Assembly: GCA_023418925.1 (NCBI GenBank)
Contig: JAEZYS010000025.1
Coordinates: 3,946 to 67,945 of the forward strand
DNA: 64,000 nt
Direction of reading: 5' to 3'
Origin: Bacillota bacterium
GTDB lineage: Bacteria; Bacillota; Clostridia; Oscillospirales; Ruminococcaceae
Below the pieces are notes generated by a model. It did no database searches. It had not been told where the DNA came from and saw nothing but the letters and a program-made list of their open reading frames with translations. Positions 54,081 to 63,970 of this stretch are shown in pieces. The translations under genes were made by a program, and so were the position numbers. Every line of letters begins with the position of its first letter. The first letter of the stretch is position 1.

Positions 54081-55484
54081 TTAAGAAATGGTATAACCAG
54101 CAAACTGTCCAGGCTGTTTTTCATAGCCGGATTTCAGATCTGAATACAAACTTGATATGTAGTACCATGTTTCCGAACCAACAGAACCCGTCTGAGGCAA
54201 GCCAAACTGTTTCTGGAAAGCCATTACCGCCTGTTTTGTAATTGGTCCAAAGTAGCCCGTTGCACTTACTTCAGGGATATTCGGATAAGTCTGATGAATA
54301 TATGACAGGTATTTTTGAAGAACCTTGACATATTCGTTGGTTATTCCCTCTGCAAGTATTGATCCAGGATATAGAACAATTTTTTCACCTTCGACATTTA
54401 CTGGTGCGTTTTCAACTATTCCAGCATAAGCCCGGTAAAAGTCATCCCATGTCTGTTTATCTATTATACCTGTAACAGGCAGACCATATATCTCCTGAAA
54501 TGCTTTTACTGCATCTACTGTTGGCTGGTCATAATCACCTGTTATAGTAATAGCAGGAACAGCATTGTAGTATGCACCTATAAATGCAAGATAATACTGA
54601 ACGAATTTGACAATATCACCTATATCGCCAAATTGAAGTGCTTTATTATACTGACACTCAGCCTCAGATGGAGTAAGTCCTTCTGAATTGAGTTCTGCAA
54701 GTTTTTTGATGCTTATGTAGATAAACTTTATTTTATACCATGTTGATTTATCAACAAACCCTGTCTGTGGAAGATTGAATACTCTCTGAAATTCTTCCAC
54801 TGCCTGTTCGGTATTTGCCACAAATATTCCATCAACAGGATATATTTTCGGAATGGTAGGATAGTTTCTTGAAATTCTGTTAAGTTGTACCTGAATAGTG
54901 CTTACTTCTTTTCCTGCAGACCCGATTTTAAGAGGAGTTCCTGGATATTTAGGGATATTTGTGTTTATTCGAGCGTTTTCTACTATATTAATGTTGTCTC
55001 CATAATAATTTGTTATTATTTCATATGGTGTCAGACCCTTTTTTGCAAGGTCAACTGTGCCCCATTTTGAAAGCTCATTGCACTGCACTTGATTTTCTTC
55101 ACAAAGTCTTGTAAAGAGAGGCTCAGCGTTGCCTAGTCTTACAAGGTAGTCATTGAATAATTCATCAACTACATCACTTATCGGTATGAAAATACCTCTG
55201 CCATCAACATAATAATGATCATACTGAGTGTTGTTGGTTATATCAAAATTATATCCTTTTGAACGATACCATTCTGTATATACCCTGTTGAGTGTATGTG
55301 ATATAATAGCATAAACATTTGCTCTTATTGCGTTTTCAGGCCATGTAGGATAGATTTCACTTGATGCAACGTTTTTAATATAATACGGAAAGTCCACCGT
55401 TACATTTCTTGCACTTGAATCATCCGGAGCACCAAGATGAACAGTTATTTTTTCCGGGATAAAAGGAAGATTGCTGTCAGGCAT
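54081..55484 (-). CDS. SleC-like protein with three peptidoglycan-binding domains
   Basis: A 467-residue protein. The N-terminal part (about 1-190) matches the SpoIID-like core of SleC-type spore cortex-lytic proteins: IPEKITVHLGAPDDS, YIKNVASSEIYPTWPENAIRANVYAI, RVYTEWYRSKGYNFDITN and LSKWGTVDLAKKGLTPYEI. Three PG_binding_1 repeats follow (about 195-270, 290-360 and 375-460). The usual SleC N-terminal regulatory-like domain is missing here but is encoded by the neighbouring gene. There is no obvious signal peptide. Spore formation is not shown by the window. Confidence 0.85.
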   Translation of the reverse strand: MPDSNLPFIPEKITVHLGAPDDSSARNVTVDFPYYIKNVASSEIYPTWPENAIRANVYAIISHTLNRVYTEWYRSKGYNFDITNNTQYDHYYVDGRGIFIPISDVVDELFNDYLVRLGNAEPLFTRLCEENQVQCNELSKWGTVDLAKKGLTPYEIITNYYGDNINIVENARINTNIPKYPGTPLKIGSAGKEVSTIQVQLNRISRNYPTIPKIYPVDGIFVANTEQAVEEFQRVFNLPQTGFVDKSTWYKIKFIYISIKKLAELNSEGLTPSEAECQYNKALQFGDIGDIVKFVQYYLAFIGAYYNAVPAITITGDYDQPTVDAVKAFQEIYGLPVTGIIDKQTWDDFYRAYAGIVENAPVNVEGEKIVLYPGSILAEGITNEYVKVLQKYLSYIHQTYPNIPEVSATGYFGPITKQAVMAFQKQFGLPQTGSVGSETWYYISSLYSDLKSGYEKQPGQFAGYTIS

Positions 55485-55499
55485 TAAATCCGCTCCTTT

Positions 55500-56573
55500 C
55501 TATTTGCTTGAAATTGCAGATTGTGTTTCTTCTGGAGTATATTCAGGAAGCGGAACAAGTTGGAATGGCTGAATTGATTTTACTGTAGCAAAAATAGGAA
55601 CATCAATATTTTCTTCAGGATAAAAGCCCTGTGCCTCAACTCTTATAGTATATTTTGCATATGGCTCAACTTCAGCATTTCCTTCATCCTCAGAGTAACT
55701 TTTAGGAGGCGCAGGGAGCGGAATAGTTTCAGTTTTTCCGCTTTTATCTGTTTTTAAAGCTTTTACAAGACTGGTTTTTCCATTTTCTGTTTTTGAAACA
55801 ATTACTGTTGCACCTGCAATAGGAATTGCCTGATTGGATACAGATGTTTCAACTTGCAGGTATCCTATATTACTATCAGGAGCTGACATGTTATAATTGG
55901 TATCATCTGTGCTGATTTCTTCATCATGCTCTTTAACAGGTTTGTTTGCTGACTGTATAATATCTAGCTCTCTTTGCACCTCTTCGGGAACTGGAATATC
56001 AGGCGGTTTCGGCATATCCATGTCAGGATTTACTGTGAACATATCTCTGCTCATCATATTATTGTTTGTAGTACCAGTAGTTTCAGGAGTAACGTCCTGT
56101 AAAGGTTTCTCTTCCTGATTGGAAGTTATACGATTTGCTGGTGCTTCATTATTTGTTATTTCGTTCAGTATTTCCTGAGGAGAACGGAATTTAGATGTTG
56201 TCATGGTTTCAGATGACGCTTTTTCAACAGGCTTTATAGGTCTATAATCATGTGATGGAAATACAGGACATTTTACAAAGCTTTGTTCCGTTTTGTCAAT
56301 TATTTGCTTAGAGTAATTATAAGTACTGTTTGTGGTAGTGGTTTCAGCATTGGTATCCTGGCTCACAACTGGCGGCAAACTTTTTGGGGCAGAATTAACA
56401 GGGTTGACAGGATTTTTACTGTTGATTTCTGTTTCAGAAACAGTAGGTATATTACTGACAACCGGTGACTGATTTGAAACTGAAGCCTGTTTCTTTTGTT
56501 GGTCACGGTAAATCCGCATCATTTCATCCTTGTATCGCTGGGTCATGTTGTCCAAATTTTTATCATTGTACAT
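55500..56573 (-). CDS. Protein with C-terminal SleC-type regulatory-like domain
   Basis: A 357-residue protein. Residues 1-220 are a low-complexity Asn/Pro/Thr/Ser-rich stretch starting MYNDKNLDNMTQRYKDEMM. The C-terminal 120 residues (GYLQVETSVSNQAIPIAGATVIVSK, TDKSGKTETIPLPAPPKSY, PYAKYTIRVEAQGFYPEENIDVPIF) are the transthyretin/carboxypeptidase-regulatory-like beta domain that in single-chain SleC proteins precedes the SpoIID-like core. Here the core is in the next gene, 15 bases downstream. No signal peptide is visible. Confidence 0.75.
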   Translation of the reverse strand: MYNDKNLDNMTQRYKDEMMRIYRDQQKKQASVSNQSPVVSNIPTVSETEINSKNPVNPVNSAPKSLPPVVSQDTNAETTTTNSTYNYSKQIIDKTEQSFVKCPVFPSHDYRPIKPVEKASSETMTTSKFRSPQEILNEITNNEAPANRITSNQEEKPLQDVTPETTGTTNNNMMSRDMFTVNPDMDMPKPPDIPVPEEVQRELDIIQSANKPVKEHDEEISTDDTNYNMSAPDSNIGYLQVETSVSNQAIPIAGATVIVSKTENGKTSLVKALKTDKSGKTETIPLPAPPKSYSEDEGNAEVEPYAKYTIRVEAQGFYPEENIDVPIFATVKSIQPFQLVPLPEYTPEETQSAISSK

Positions 56574-56693
56574 TTTTTTCCCTCCAAAATGCTTTTGTAT
56601 AATTGTATTAAAGTTTCATCAAACTTATTACGATTAATAATTATTTAACAAAATAAAGATATAAAAATAAAGATGATTGTTGCTGTTAATAGT

Positions 56694-56722
56694 TGAAAAA
56701 AGAAATATTATGTGTTATACTA
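56694..56722 (+). promoter_or_regulatory. Promoter of the DUF6076 gene
   Basis: TTGAAA (56694-56699), 17 bases, with TGT-TATACT (56717-56722) as an extended -10 element. Confidence 0.75.
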
Positions 56723-56782
56723 TATGGGTGTATTTGTACTTTACTGCTTTTGTATATTATGTTACGGAGGTGTTAAGCTTTA

Positions 56783-58441
56783 ATGAGGAGTGCATGGTTT
56801 GTTATCAGTGACAATAATAATTTACATAAAATAGAACTATCTAAAACCCTTCTGCACTTTATTGAATTTGACTTTACATACTTCTGGGAACAGTGTATTG
56901 AAGCAGGAAAAAACGCAAGAAAAACTGGAAGGCTCCCACAGAGCCAACTTTCTATTGCTAAAAATGCTATAGTAAAATGTCATCCGTATGTTGACGCATG
57001 TATATACATGGATTTTGACAGTATTGCTATTGACTGCATTATTGAATATATATGTAAGTCCGAAAATATAGGACTTGAAGAATTGTGGGCAAGATGTATC
57101 TCTCCGAAAAACCTTTATGAAAGGGCTATATTCAAGCGTATTTCAGAGTATAAAACTAACAGGGCAATTAATCAGTGGGTAAATATTGTTAGAATGAGAG
57201 ATTACGCAAAACAGAAGCTTGAGTTCATCTTTGACAGTGAAGACGGTAAGGTTGAAGCTGATGATATATACAGAACAAGAAAAGAATATTTTGATCTGGC
57301 TTTTTCCGTTGCAGCAAATGAAACAGGGATGCCTACAAATGAATTGCCGTATGTAAAGGTATATAACCCTGCGCTCATGCCTGAAGCTTCGTTCATGATG
57401 AGCAAGGTTTCAAAGGCTATTTACAGAAGAATTTCAGATAAAATGGCAAATGTTGATTTCCCGGTATACAAGGGTATCAACGATCAGATGCGTGACAGAA
57501 TGGCGCTTGATGCTTTTTCTTACGTAAAGAATCTTTCCCGTCCTGCTGAAAATGAAATGAAACTTGCAGTAGAGGCTGTTAAGGATTTTCCTGAAACAAT
57601 ATATCTGCCGAGCAGTTTCAAGGCAATCATTGATCTTGAGTTTGATCTTATGTTCGAAGATAAACTGTATTTTCGAAAATGTTCAATGTGCAAAAGATAC
57701 TATGTTGATGAAAGTTCTTATGATAAACCGTATTGCAGTAGGATAAACAGTTCCGGAAAGACCTGCCGTCAGACTTTTGAAGAGCAGAATGCTGAAAAAA
57801 CTGCAGATGAGTCTTTGTCTGAAAAGAAGATAGTTGTAGCAGAATCAATTCCTGTTGACCTTGAGAAGAGATGTCAGAAGATATACAACTCTTTATATAA
57901 AAAGGTTGGAAAGATTATGGATGACCAGGAATTTAAGGAATGGTCACAATACCTTTCAAATATGAAGCGTAACATTAAGATTGGAGAAGCTACTCTCGAC
58001 GTACTTGTTGACTTTCTTGGTTATTCTGAAAAAATGTATGGGGAAGTCAAGTCTGTTGGCAGACCTAAAAATCAAAAATACAGAACAGAAACTGAAATGC
58101 AGTCAGGTGAGTTATTTAATAATTATATAAAACAGGATAAAGAGGCAAAACAAAACGCTGTTGAAAATAGTGAAACTGAACAGGATGTTCAGACTACAGT
58201 AATAGATAAAACAGATGAAACAAAACAAAAGTCTGTTACTGTCGTAAAGGCATCTGAGAATTCCAAGCTGAAGCCCTTTGTTCCTGAAAGCTTTGATACG
58301 CTGTATGATGCGGTAATGTCATCATGGGCAAAAGAAGCTGATGAAAACAATGAAGATGATTCTCATGAAGAAGAGGAACGCCCTAAAAAACGTGAGATAC
58401 GACTTCCGCAATGGGAAGTAATCAAGCGTGACGTAAAATAA
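56783..58441 (+). CDS. DUF6076-type protein with zinc-ribbon-like Cys cluster
   Basis: A 552-residue protein of unknown function. A helical N-terminal region is followed by a Cys cluster at about 305-335 (FRKCSMCKRYYVD, DKPYCSR, GKTCRQ), likely a zinc site, and a highly charged disordered region (about 440-530) before the end IRLPQWEVIKRDV. The sequence resembles DUF6076. It begins at ATG 56783 behind GGAGGTG. The neighbours downstream are a 216-residue unknown protein and shikimate kinase, in the same direction and probably one transcript. Confidence 0.7.
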   Translation: MRSAWFVISDNNNLHKIELSKTLLHFIEFDFTYFWEQCIEAGKNARKTGRLPQSQLSIAKNAIVKCHPYVDACIYMDFDSIAIDCIIEYICKSENIGLEELWARCISPKNLYERAIFKRISEYKTNRAINQWVNIVRMRDYAKQKLEFIFDSEDGKVEADDIYRTRKEYFDLAFSVAANETGMPTNELPYVKVYNPALMPEASFMMSKVSKAIYRRISDKMANVDFPVYKGINDQMRDRMALDAFSYVKNLSRPAENEMKLAVEAVKDFPETIYLPSSFKAIIDLEFDLMFEDKLYFRKCSMCKRYYVDESSYDKPYCSRINSSGKTCRQTFEEQNAEKTADESLSEKKIVVAESIPVDLEKRCQKIYNSLYKKVGKIMDDQEFKEWSQYLSNMKRNIKIGEATLDVLVDFLGYSEKMYGEVKSVGRPKNQKYRTETEMQSGELFNNYIKQDKEAKQNAVENSETEQDVQTTVIDKTDETKQKSVTVVKASENSKLKPFVPESFDTLYDAVMSSWAKEADENNEDDSHEEEERPKKREIRLPQWEVIKRDVK

Positions 58442-58477
58442 AACTGATAAAATTGATATAATGCAGAGGTGAAAAAA

Positions 58478-59128
58478 TTGCAGTTTATAAATGAACAGAA
58501 TGCTATAAATGGCATATCAGACGCAATAATAAAAGGCGGAGTGAGTTTATATAATGCAATAAAATACCTGTATTCAATTGCAGAAGAAGATTTTTACAAG
58601 GTAAACATCAAGGATGCATTTAAGGTTGTTCTGAATAATATCTTTGATGCAGATTGTTTGCAGGCTCTTGGACTTCGGATTGATGACAATAGCTGTACAG
58701 AAATGCAGGGTGAGGATTACAACAGGACCTTGTCGCTGATTGTTTTCAGCTTTGCTGTAAGAATTCCTACACTGAAAAAAATCAAGAACGGTGAGGACTG
58801 TATGACTGATGACCAGCTTTATCAGATTTATACAACAGTTCTTGAAAAGGGCGCCGCTAATTTTAATGATATTATTGTGGACAGTTACCTTGAAATGAAA
58901 TACCTTGTAAGGAAGAATAAAAAGCTTCCGGCATATACTGCTGACTGGTACAAGGCATATATATTTACCAATGTACCGTCGCTGACTGCTATTACAAATA
59001 AAAATATGTTTCTTCTCGGGTTTGTTGATGTGCTTTTTGCAATGTTTTATTCTTGTCTTGAGGACGAACTTCATGACAAGGTACTTGAGTATGTTGCTGA
59101 TCCTGCAGAGGAATTAGACAAAAATTGA
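58478..59128 (+). CDS. Unknown 216-residue helical protein
   Basis: A protein with no recognised domain, no signal and no clear membrane helix; it is mostly predicted helical, with FVDVLFAMFYSCLEDELHDKVLEYV near the end. It starts at TTG 58478, seven bases after GAGGTG; the GTG at 58469 is part of the ribosome site. It lies 36 bases after the DUF6076 gene and 17 bases before aroK, so it may be cotranscribed with both. Confidence 0.7.
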   Translation: MQFINEQNAINGISDAIIKGGVSLYNAIKYLYSIAEEDFYKVNIKDAFKVVLNNIFDADCLQALGLRIDDNSCTEMQGEDYNRTLSLIVFSFAVRIPTLKKIKNGEDCMTDDQLYQIYTTVLEKGAANFNDIIVDSYLEMKYLVRKNKKLPAYTADWYKAYIFTNVPSLTAITNKNMFLLGFVDVLFAMFYSCLEDELHDKVLEYVADPAEELDKN

Positions 59129-59145
59129 TTATCGGAGATGATTAT

Positions 59146-59643
59146 TTGCAAACAGTATATCTATGCGGGTTTATGGGTTGTGGTAAGACGACCATCGGGA
59201 GAAAACTTGCAGAAAAGCTTTTACTTCCATATACCGACATGGATGAATACATAACGCAAAAGTATAAAATGTCTGTTCCGCAGATATTTGAGCAGAAGGG
59301 CGAGGACTTTTTCAGACAGGCTGAGACTGACGCTATTGCAGAGCTTGCGGGAATAGGTGGTGTTATTTCTTGCGGCGGAGGAGCAATGCTAAGACAGCAA
59401 AATGCTGATATTGCCAATAAAAGCGGCACTGTGGTGTACATAGATGTAAACTTTGAAACCTGCTATGCAAGAATATGCAATGATAAGAACCGCCCGATTG
59501 TAGCCGCAAATTCTAAGGAACAGCTTTTTGATTTATATAATACACGGTCAGTTGTGTATATGAAAAACAGTAAGATTCATGTTTCAGGTGAAGGCACACC
59601 TGAAAATATTGTAAAGTTAATTATTGCGGAACTATCCGCTTGA
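59146..59643 (+). CDS. aroK: Shikimate kinase
   Basis: A 165-residue P-loop kinase. LCGFMGCGKTTIGRKLAEKL holds Walker A, then DMDEYI, FFRQAE and SCGGGAMLR (shikimate binding). It phosphorylates shikimate in aromatic amino acid synthesis. TTG 59146 lies nine bases after GGAG; TTG 59125 would overlap the previous gene. It stands apart from other aro genes, between a protein of unknown function and a 2-hydroxyacyl-CoA dehydratase-like system. Confidence 0.92.
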   Translation: MQTVYLCGFMGCGKTTIGRKLAEKLLLPYTDMDEYITQKYKMSVPQIFEQKGEDFFRQAETDAIAELAGIGGVISCGGGAMLRQQNADIANKSGTVVYIDVNFETCYARICNDKNRPIVAANSKEQLFDLYNTRSVVYMKNSKIHVSGEGTPENIVKLIIAELSA

Positions 59644-59663
59644 ATATTTAGGGGACATAGAAT

Positions 59664-62594
59664 ATGAGTAATAAAACCTTTTCACTTGGTATCGATGTTG
59701 GTTCAACGACAGTTAAAACTGTCATTATTAATGATGAAAAAAAGATTGTTTATTCAAAGTATCAAAGACATTTTTCTAAAGTCAAAGAGACAGTAATAGA
59801 ACAGCTTGACATTATCAGAGAAAAATACCCGGATCAGAAATTCAAGCTTAGTATTACTGGTTCAGCAGGGTTAGGCCTTGCAAATGCTTCTGACCTTCCA
59901 TTTGTTCAGGAGGTTTTCGGTGCATTTATTGCTGTTAATAACACTTATCCGGATGCGGATGTTGTTATTGAGCTTGGCGGTGAGGATGCGAAAATAATCT
60001 TCCTGACAGGTGGTGTTGAGCAGAGAATGAACGGCTCATGTGCAGGAGGTACAGGTGCGTTTATTGACCAGATGGCTACACTCCTCGGTATTACCACTGA
60101 TGAAATGGATGAGCTTGCTCTCAAGTCTGAAAAGCTTTATCCTATTGCTTCAAGATGCGGAGTATTTGCAAAGTCAGATATTCAGCCACTTCTTAATCAG
60201 GGTGCTAAACGTGAGGATATTGCGGCTTCAATTTTCCAGGCGGTTGTTGACCAGACCGTTTCTGGCCTTGCACAGGGCAGAACTATTGAAGGTAAAGTTC
60301 TTTTCCTTGGGGGTCCTCTTTCATTCCAGAAGGGACTCAGACACGCTTTTGTCAGTTCACTCGGACTTTCTGAAGAAAATGCAGTATTTCCTGATGACGC
60401 TCCTTGCTTTATGGCGTTCGGATGTGCTTTATATGCAATGGATAATTCAGATGAGTACGATGTTGCAGAAGTAATTGAGATTATGAAGAATGCGAAAATG
60501 AATGATGATATCATAACAGGTGAGCGTTTATTCAAATCTAAGGAAGAATATTATTCTTTCGTTGAAAGACATAAAAAGTGCGATCTTAAATATGAGCAGA
60601 TTGAAACATATACCGGTGATGCATATCTCGGAATAGATGCAGGCTCAACAACTACAAAGCTTGTGCTTATCACTCCTGAAGGGAACTTACTATATCAGCA
60701 TTATGCTTCAAATAAAGGGCAACCTCTCGATGTAATCGTTAAGCAACTTTCAGAAATCTACAGACTTGCTGGCGACAGAATTAACATTAAATCATCAGCT
60801 GTAACAGGGTATGGTGAGGATCTTATAAAAGCTGGCCTTGGTGTTGATTCAGGTATAGTTGAAACAGTTGCTCACTACAAGGCTGCATCTTTCTTTAGAC
60901 CTGACGTTGACTTCATTATCGACATCGGCGGACAGGATATCAAGTGCTTTAAAATAAAGAACGGTGCAATTGACAGTATCATGCTGAATGAAGCTTGCTC
61001 ATCAGGATGCGGTTCTTTCATTCAGACATTTGCACTTGCAATGGGTTATGATATAGCAGATTTTGCACAGCTTGGTTTGTTTGCTGAAAGGCCTGTTGAC
61101 CTTGGCTCACGTTGTACGGTATTCATGAACAGTTCCGTTAAGCAGGCTCAGAAGGACGGTGCTTCTGTTGAGGATATTTCCGCAGGTCTGTCCTCGTCAA
61201 TTATCAAAAACGCAATTTATAAGGTTATCAGAGCAAAATCTGTTGATGAACTTGGTAAGAATATCGTTGTTCAGGGAGGCACATTCCTTAATGATGCTGT
61301 TCTCCGTTCATTTGAAATGGAAATGGGAAGAAACGTTGTTCGCCCTGCTATTGCAGGTCTGATGGGAGCTTTTGGTGCGGCTCTTTATGCTAAGGAACAC
61401 TGCAAAGGTAAGTCAAACCTTATTGATGCAGAACTTGCAGCTGAATTCTCTTATTCATCACGCCAGGCTCAATGTAAGGGCTGTACAGCAAACTGTAGCC
61501 TTACAGTTATCACATTTAGCGACAATCATAAGTTTATAAGCGGAAACAGATGTGAACGCGGTGCTGGTAAAGCAAAGAACAATGACATTCCTAATATGTA
61601 TGAATACAAGTATGAAAGACTTCTTTCTGTAGCTGATGAAAAGCCTGAAAACCCGATTGCAAAGGTTGGACTTCCTGTTGCTCTCGGATATTACGAGCAG
61701 CTTCCTTTCTGGCATAAGCTTCTTACAGAGCTTGGATTTGAGGTTGTAATTTCAGAGGAAAGCTCACGTGATATCTATTATAAGGGGCAGCATACAATCC
61801 CATCAGATACCGTTTGCTATCCTGCAAAGCTTGCTCACGGTCATATTATAAGCTTGCTTGAAAAGGGTGTAGATTTCATTTACTACCCTTGTCAAACATA
61901 TAACCTTGACGAGGGTGAAAGCGATAACCATTACAATTGCCCTGTTGTTGCTTATTATCCTGAACTCCTCAAGGCAAACATTTCAGAGTTGAATGATGAT
62001 AATTTCATAAATCCTTATATAGACATGAACCTTAATAAGCACTGTATTACTGCCATTACAAAATCTCTATCGAAATACAATATCAAGAGGAAAGATGTTG
62101 CTTCAGCACTTGTAAAAGCTCGTGAAGCACTCCAGTCATATCAGGATGACGTTATTGCAAAGGGCGAGGATATTATAAAATATGCACGTCTGCAGAATAT
62201 TCCAATTATTGTTATTGCAGGCCGTCCATATCATATTGACCCTGAAATCAACCATGGTATACATAAGCTTATAACCTCTCTTGGTCTTGCAGTTATAGCA
62301 GAAGACAGTATTGCTCATCTCGGACATACTCCGGAACTTACAGTGCTTAATCAGTGGACATATCATTCAAGGCTTTACAGAGCTGCCCAGTATGTTACAA
62401 CACAGAAAGATATGCAGCTTGTTCAGCTTGTATCATTCGGATGTGGTATTGATGCTATCACAACAGACGAAGTACGCTCAATACTTGAATCTAATGGTAA
62501 GTTGTATACTCAGCTTAAAATTGATGAGATTAACAACCTTGGTGCTGCAAAAATTCGTTTGAGGAGCCTTGTTGCAGCAATGTCTGAAAAATAA
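59664..62594 (+). CDS. 2-Hydroxyacyl-CoA dehydratase activator-like ATPase, large fused form
   Basis: A 976-residue protein with two ASKHA ATPase domains of the BadF/BadG/BcrA/BcrD type. Domain 1 (about 1-280) has LGIDVGSTTVKTVI and GSCAGGTGAF; domain 2 (about 315-590) has LGIDAGSTTTKLVLI, IGGQDIKCFKI and EACSSGCGSF, the Cys that bind a shared 4Fe-4S cluster. The C-terminal 380 residues resemble DUF2229/HgdB-like regions. Activators use ATP to drive low-potential electrons into the dehydratase. The next gene, overlapping by reading frame only, is the partner. The substrate is unknown; no CoA transferase is nearby. Confidence 0.88.
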   Translation: MSNKTFSLGIDVGSTTVKTVIINDEKKIVYSKYQRHFSKVKETVIEQLDIIREKYPDQKFKLSITGSAGLGLANASDLPFVQEVFGAFIAVNNTYPDADVVIELGGEDAKIIFLTGGVEQRMNGSCAGGTGAFIDQMATLLGITTDEMDELALKSEKLYPIASRCGVFAKSDIQPLLNQGAKREDIAASIFQAVVDQTVSGLAQGRTIEGKVLFLGGPLSFQKGLRHAFVSSLGLSEENAVFPDDAPCFMAFGCALYAMDNSDEYDVAEVIEIMKNAKMNDDIITGERLFKSKEEYYSFVERHKKCDLKYEQIETYTGDAYLGIDAGSTTTKLVLITPEGNLLYQHYASNKGQPLDVIVKQLSEIYRLAGDRINIKSSAVTGYGEDLIKAGLGVDSGIVETVAHYKAASFFRPDVDFIIDIGGQDIKCFKIKNGAIDSIMLNEACSSGCGSFIQTFALAMGYDIADFAQLGLFAERPVDLGSRCTVFMNSSVKQAQKDGASVEDISAGLSSSIIKNAIYKVIRAKSVDELGKNIVVQGGTFLNDAVLRSFEMEMGRNVVRPAIAGLMGAFGAALYAKEHCKGKSNLIDAELAAEFSYSSRQAQCKGCTANCSLTVITFSDNHKFISGNRCERGAGKAKNNDIPNMYEYKYERLLSVADEKPENPIAKVGLPVALGYYEQLPFWHKLLTELGFEVVISEESSRDIYYKGQHTIPSDTVCYPAKLAHGHIISLLEKGVDFIYYPCQTYNLDEGESDNHYNCPVVAYYPELLKANISELNDDNFINPYIDMNLNKHCITAITKSLSKYNIKRKDVASALVKAREALQSYQDDVIAKGEDIIKYARLQNIPIIVIAGRPYHIDPEINHGIHKLITSLGLAVIAEDSIAHLGHTPELTVLNQWTYHSRLYRAAQYVTTQKDMQLVQLVSFGCGIDAITTDEVRSILESNGKLYTQLKIDEINNLGAAKIRLRSLVAAMSEK

Positions 62595-62637
62595 ACTGAC
62601 GGTTCCGTTTAAGAAATTATATCGGAGGAACAAAAAA

Positions 62638-63861
62638 TTGTCGAATGCAAAATTTACACCTGAAATGAAGAATACGCATACCATTCTTATACCTGATATG
62701 CTTCCTATTCATTTCGGACTGATAATGGAGATATTCCGTCAGAGTGGATATAAAATGGAACTTCTCAGAACTGCTACCAGAAACGTTGTAGATGAAGGTC
62801 TTAAAAATGTGCATAACGATACATGTTATCCTGCATTGCTTGTTATTGGTCAGTTTATAGATGCTATCAAAAGTGGAAAATATGATCCTGATAAGACTGC
62901 ATTGCTGATATCCCAGACGGGCGGCGGATGCAGAGCGTCAAACTATATACATCTGCTCCGAAAGGCACTTGATAAGGATTATCCACAGATTCCTGTCCTT
63001 TCAATTAATTTCAGTGGACTTGAAAAGGACAGCGGATTTAAAATAACAATTGCTATGTTTTACAGAATGCTTTATGCTGTATTGTACGGTGATATTTTAA
63101 TGTCACTCTACAATCAGACACGAGCATATGAAGTAAACAAAGGTGATGCTGAAAAGGTACTGAATGTCTGGCAGAAGAAAATTGCAGAGTCGTTTAAAAA
63201 TAAAACTTTCACAAAGACAAAGAAGTATTATAAGGAAATTCTTAACGATTTTGCTGGAATCAATGTTACAAAGGAAAGTAAAATCAGGGTTGGTATTGTC
63301 GGGGAGATATATGTAAAATATTCTCCGCTTGCAAACAATCACCTTGAAGATTTCCTTATTGAAGAAGGCTGTGAGCCTGTCGTTCCTGCATTTCTTGATT
63401 TCTGTCTGTACTGTGCAGTAAACAATGTCATTGATGGAAAGCTTTATAATTTCATAAATAAAAACACAACCGTATTCAATATAGCTTATAAGTATATTTA
63501 TGGCAAGCAGCGTGAAATGATTAAAATTATGAAGGAAGACGGTAGGTTTGATCCTCCACATGATTTTGAGGAACTGCGCCATAATGCTGATAAATTTTTC
63601 CACCAAGGCGTTAAAATGGGTGAAGGATGGCTTATTCCTGCTGAGATGGCTGCGCTTGCTCAGAGTGGGACAAAGAATATTATCTGTACACAGCCATTTG
63701 GATGCCTGCCTAACCATATTGTTGCAAAAGGCGAGTCAAGAGTAATAAAGCAGGCTTTCCCTGATGCAAATATTACAGCAGTTGACTATGACCCAGGCGC
63801 AACTAAAGTTAATCAGGAAAACAGAATTAAATTAATGCTTGCAAATGCAAGAAAGAAGTAA
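62638..63861 (+). CDS. 2-Hydroxyacyl-CoA dehydratase-like protein (HgdB-type/DUF2229)
   Basis: A 407-residue protein. Conserved segments are HNDTCYPALLVIGQFI, ISQTGGGCRASNYIHLLRKAL and IICTQPFGCLPNHIVAKG with Cys likely to bind iron-sulfur clusters. It is the usual partner of the preceding fused activator in Firmicutes. TTG 62638 lies just behind GGAGGAAC and is preferred to 62569, which lies inside the preceding gene. The pair is likely one transcript. Family members of this fused type are often uncharacterised. Confidence 0.85.
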   Translation: MSNAKFTPEMKNTHTILIPDMLPIHFGLIMEIFRQSGYKMELLRTATRNVVDEGLKNVHNDTCYPALLVIGQFIDAIKSGKYDPDKTALLISQTGGGCRASNYIHLLRKALDKDYPQIPVLSINFSGLEKDSGFKITIAMFYRMLYAVLYGDILMSLYNQTRAYEVNKGDAEKVLNVWQKKIAESFKNKTFTKTKKYYKEILNDFAGINVTKESKIRVGIVGEIYVKYSPLANNHLEDFLIEEGCEPVVPAFLDFCLYCAVNNVIDGKLYNFINKNTTVFNIAYKYIYGKQREMIKIMKEDGRFDPPHDFEELRHNADKFFHQGVKMGEGWLIPAEMAALAQSGTKNIICTQPFGCLPNHIVAKGESRVIKQAFPDANITAVDYDPGATKVNQENRIKLMLANARKK

Positions 63862-63936
63862 AAAATCCTCACTAAGAATATAATCCGCTCCCTGTCAAGT
63901 AGACAGACTAAAAAACAAAAGAATATTTAGTATGTG

Positions 63937-63968
63937 AATTCCACCCTCTTGAGCAGCAGGGTGGAATT
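63937..63968 (-). terminator. Stem-loop near the probable IS end
   Basis: Stem AATTCCACCCT / AGGGTGGAATT with a 10-base loop, followed by TTTTT on plus and by TCACATACT on minus. A second small hairpin ACGCCA-CAT-TGGCGT lies at 63973-63987. Confidence 0.6.
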
Positions 63969-63970
63969 TT

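Noticed and set aside
58574..59074. A 166-codon minus-strand frame over the 216-residue gene
   Set aside because: Antisense shadow without ribosome site or recognisable sequence.
63103..63717. A 204-codon minus-strand frame over the dehydratase-like gene
   Set aside because: It lies antisense to a conserved protein and its translation is Ile/Phe/Leu/Cys-rich without family features.
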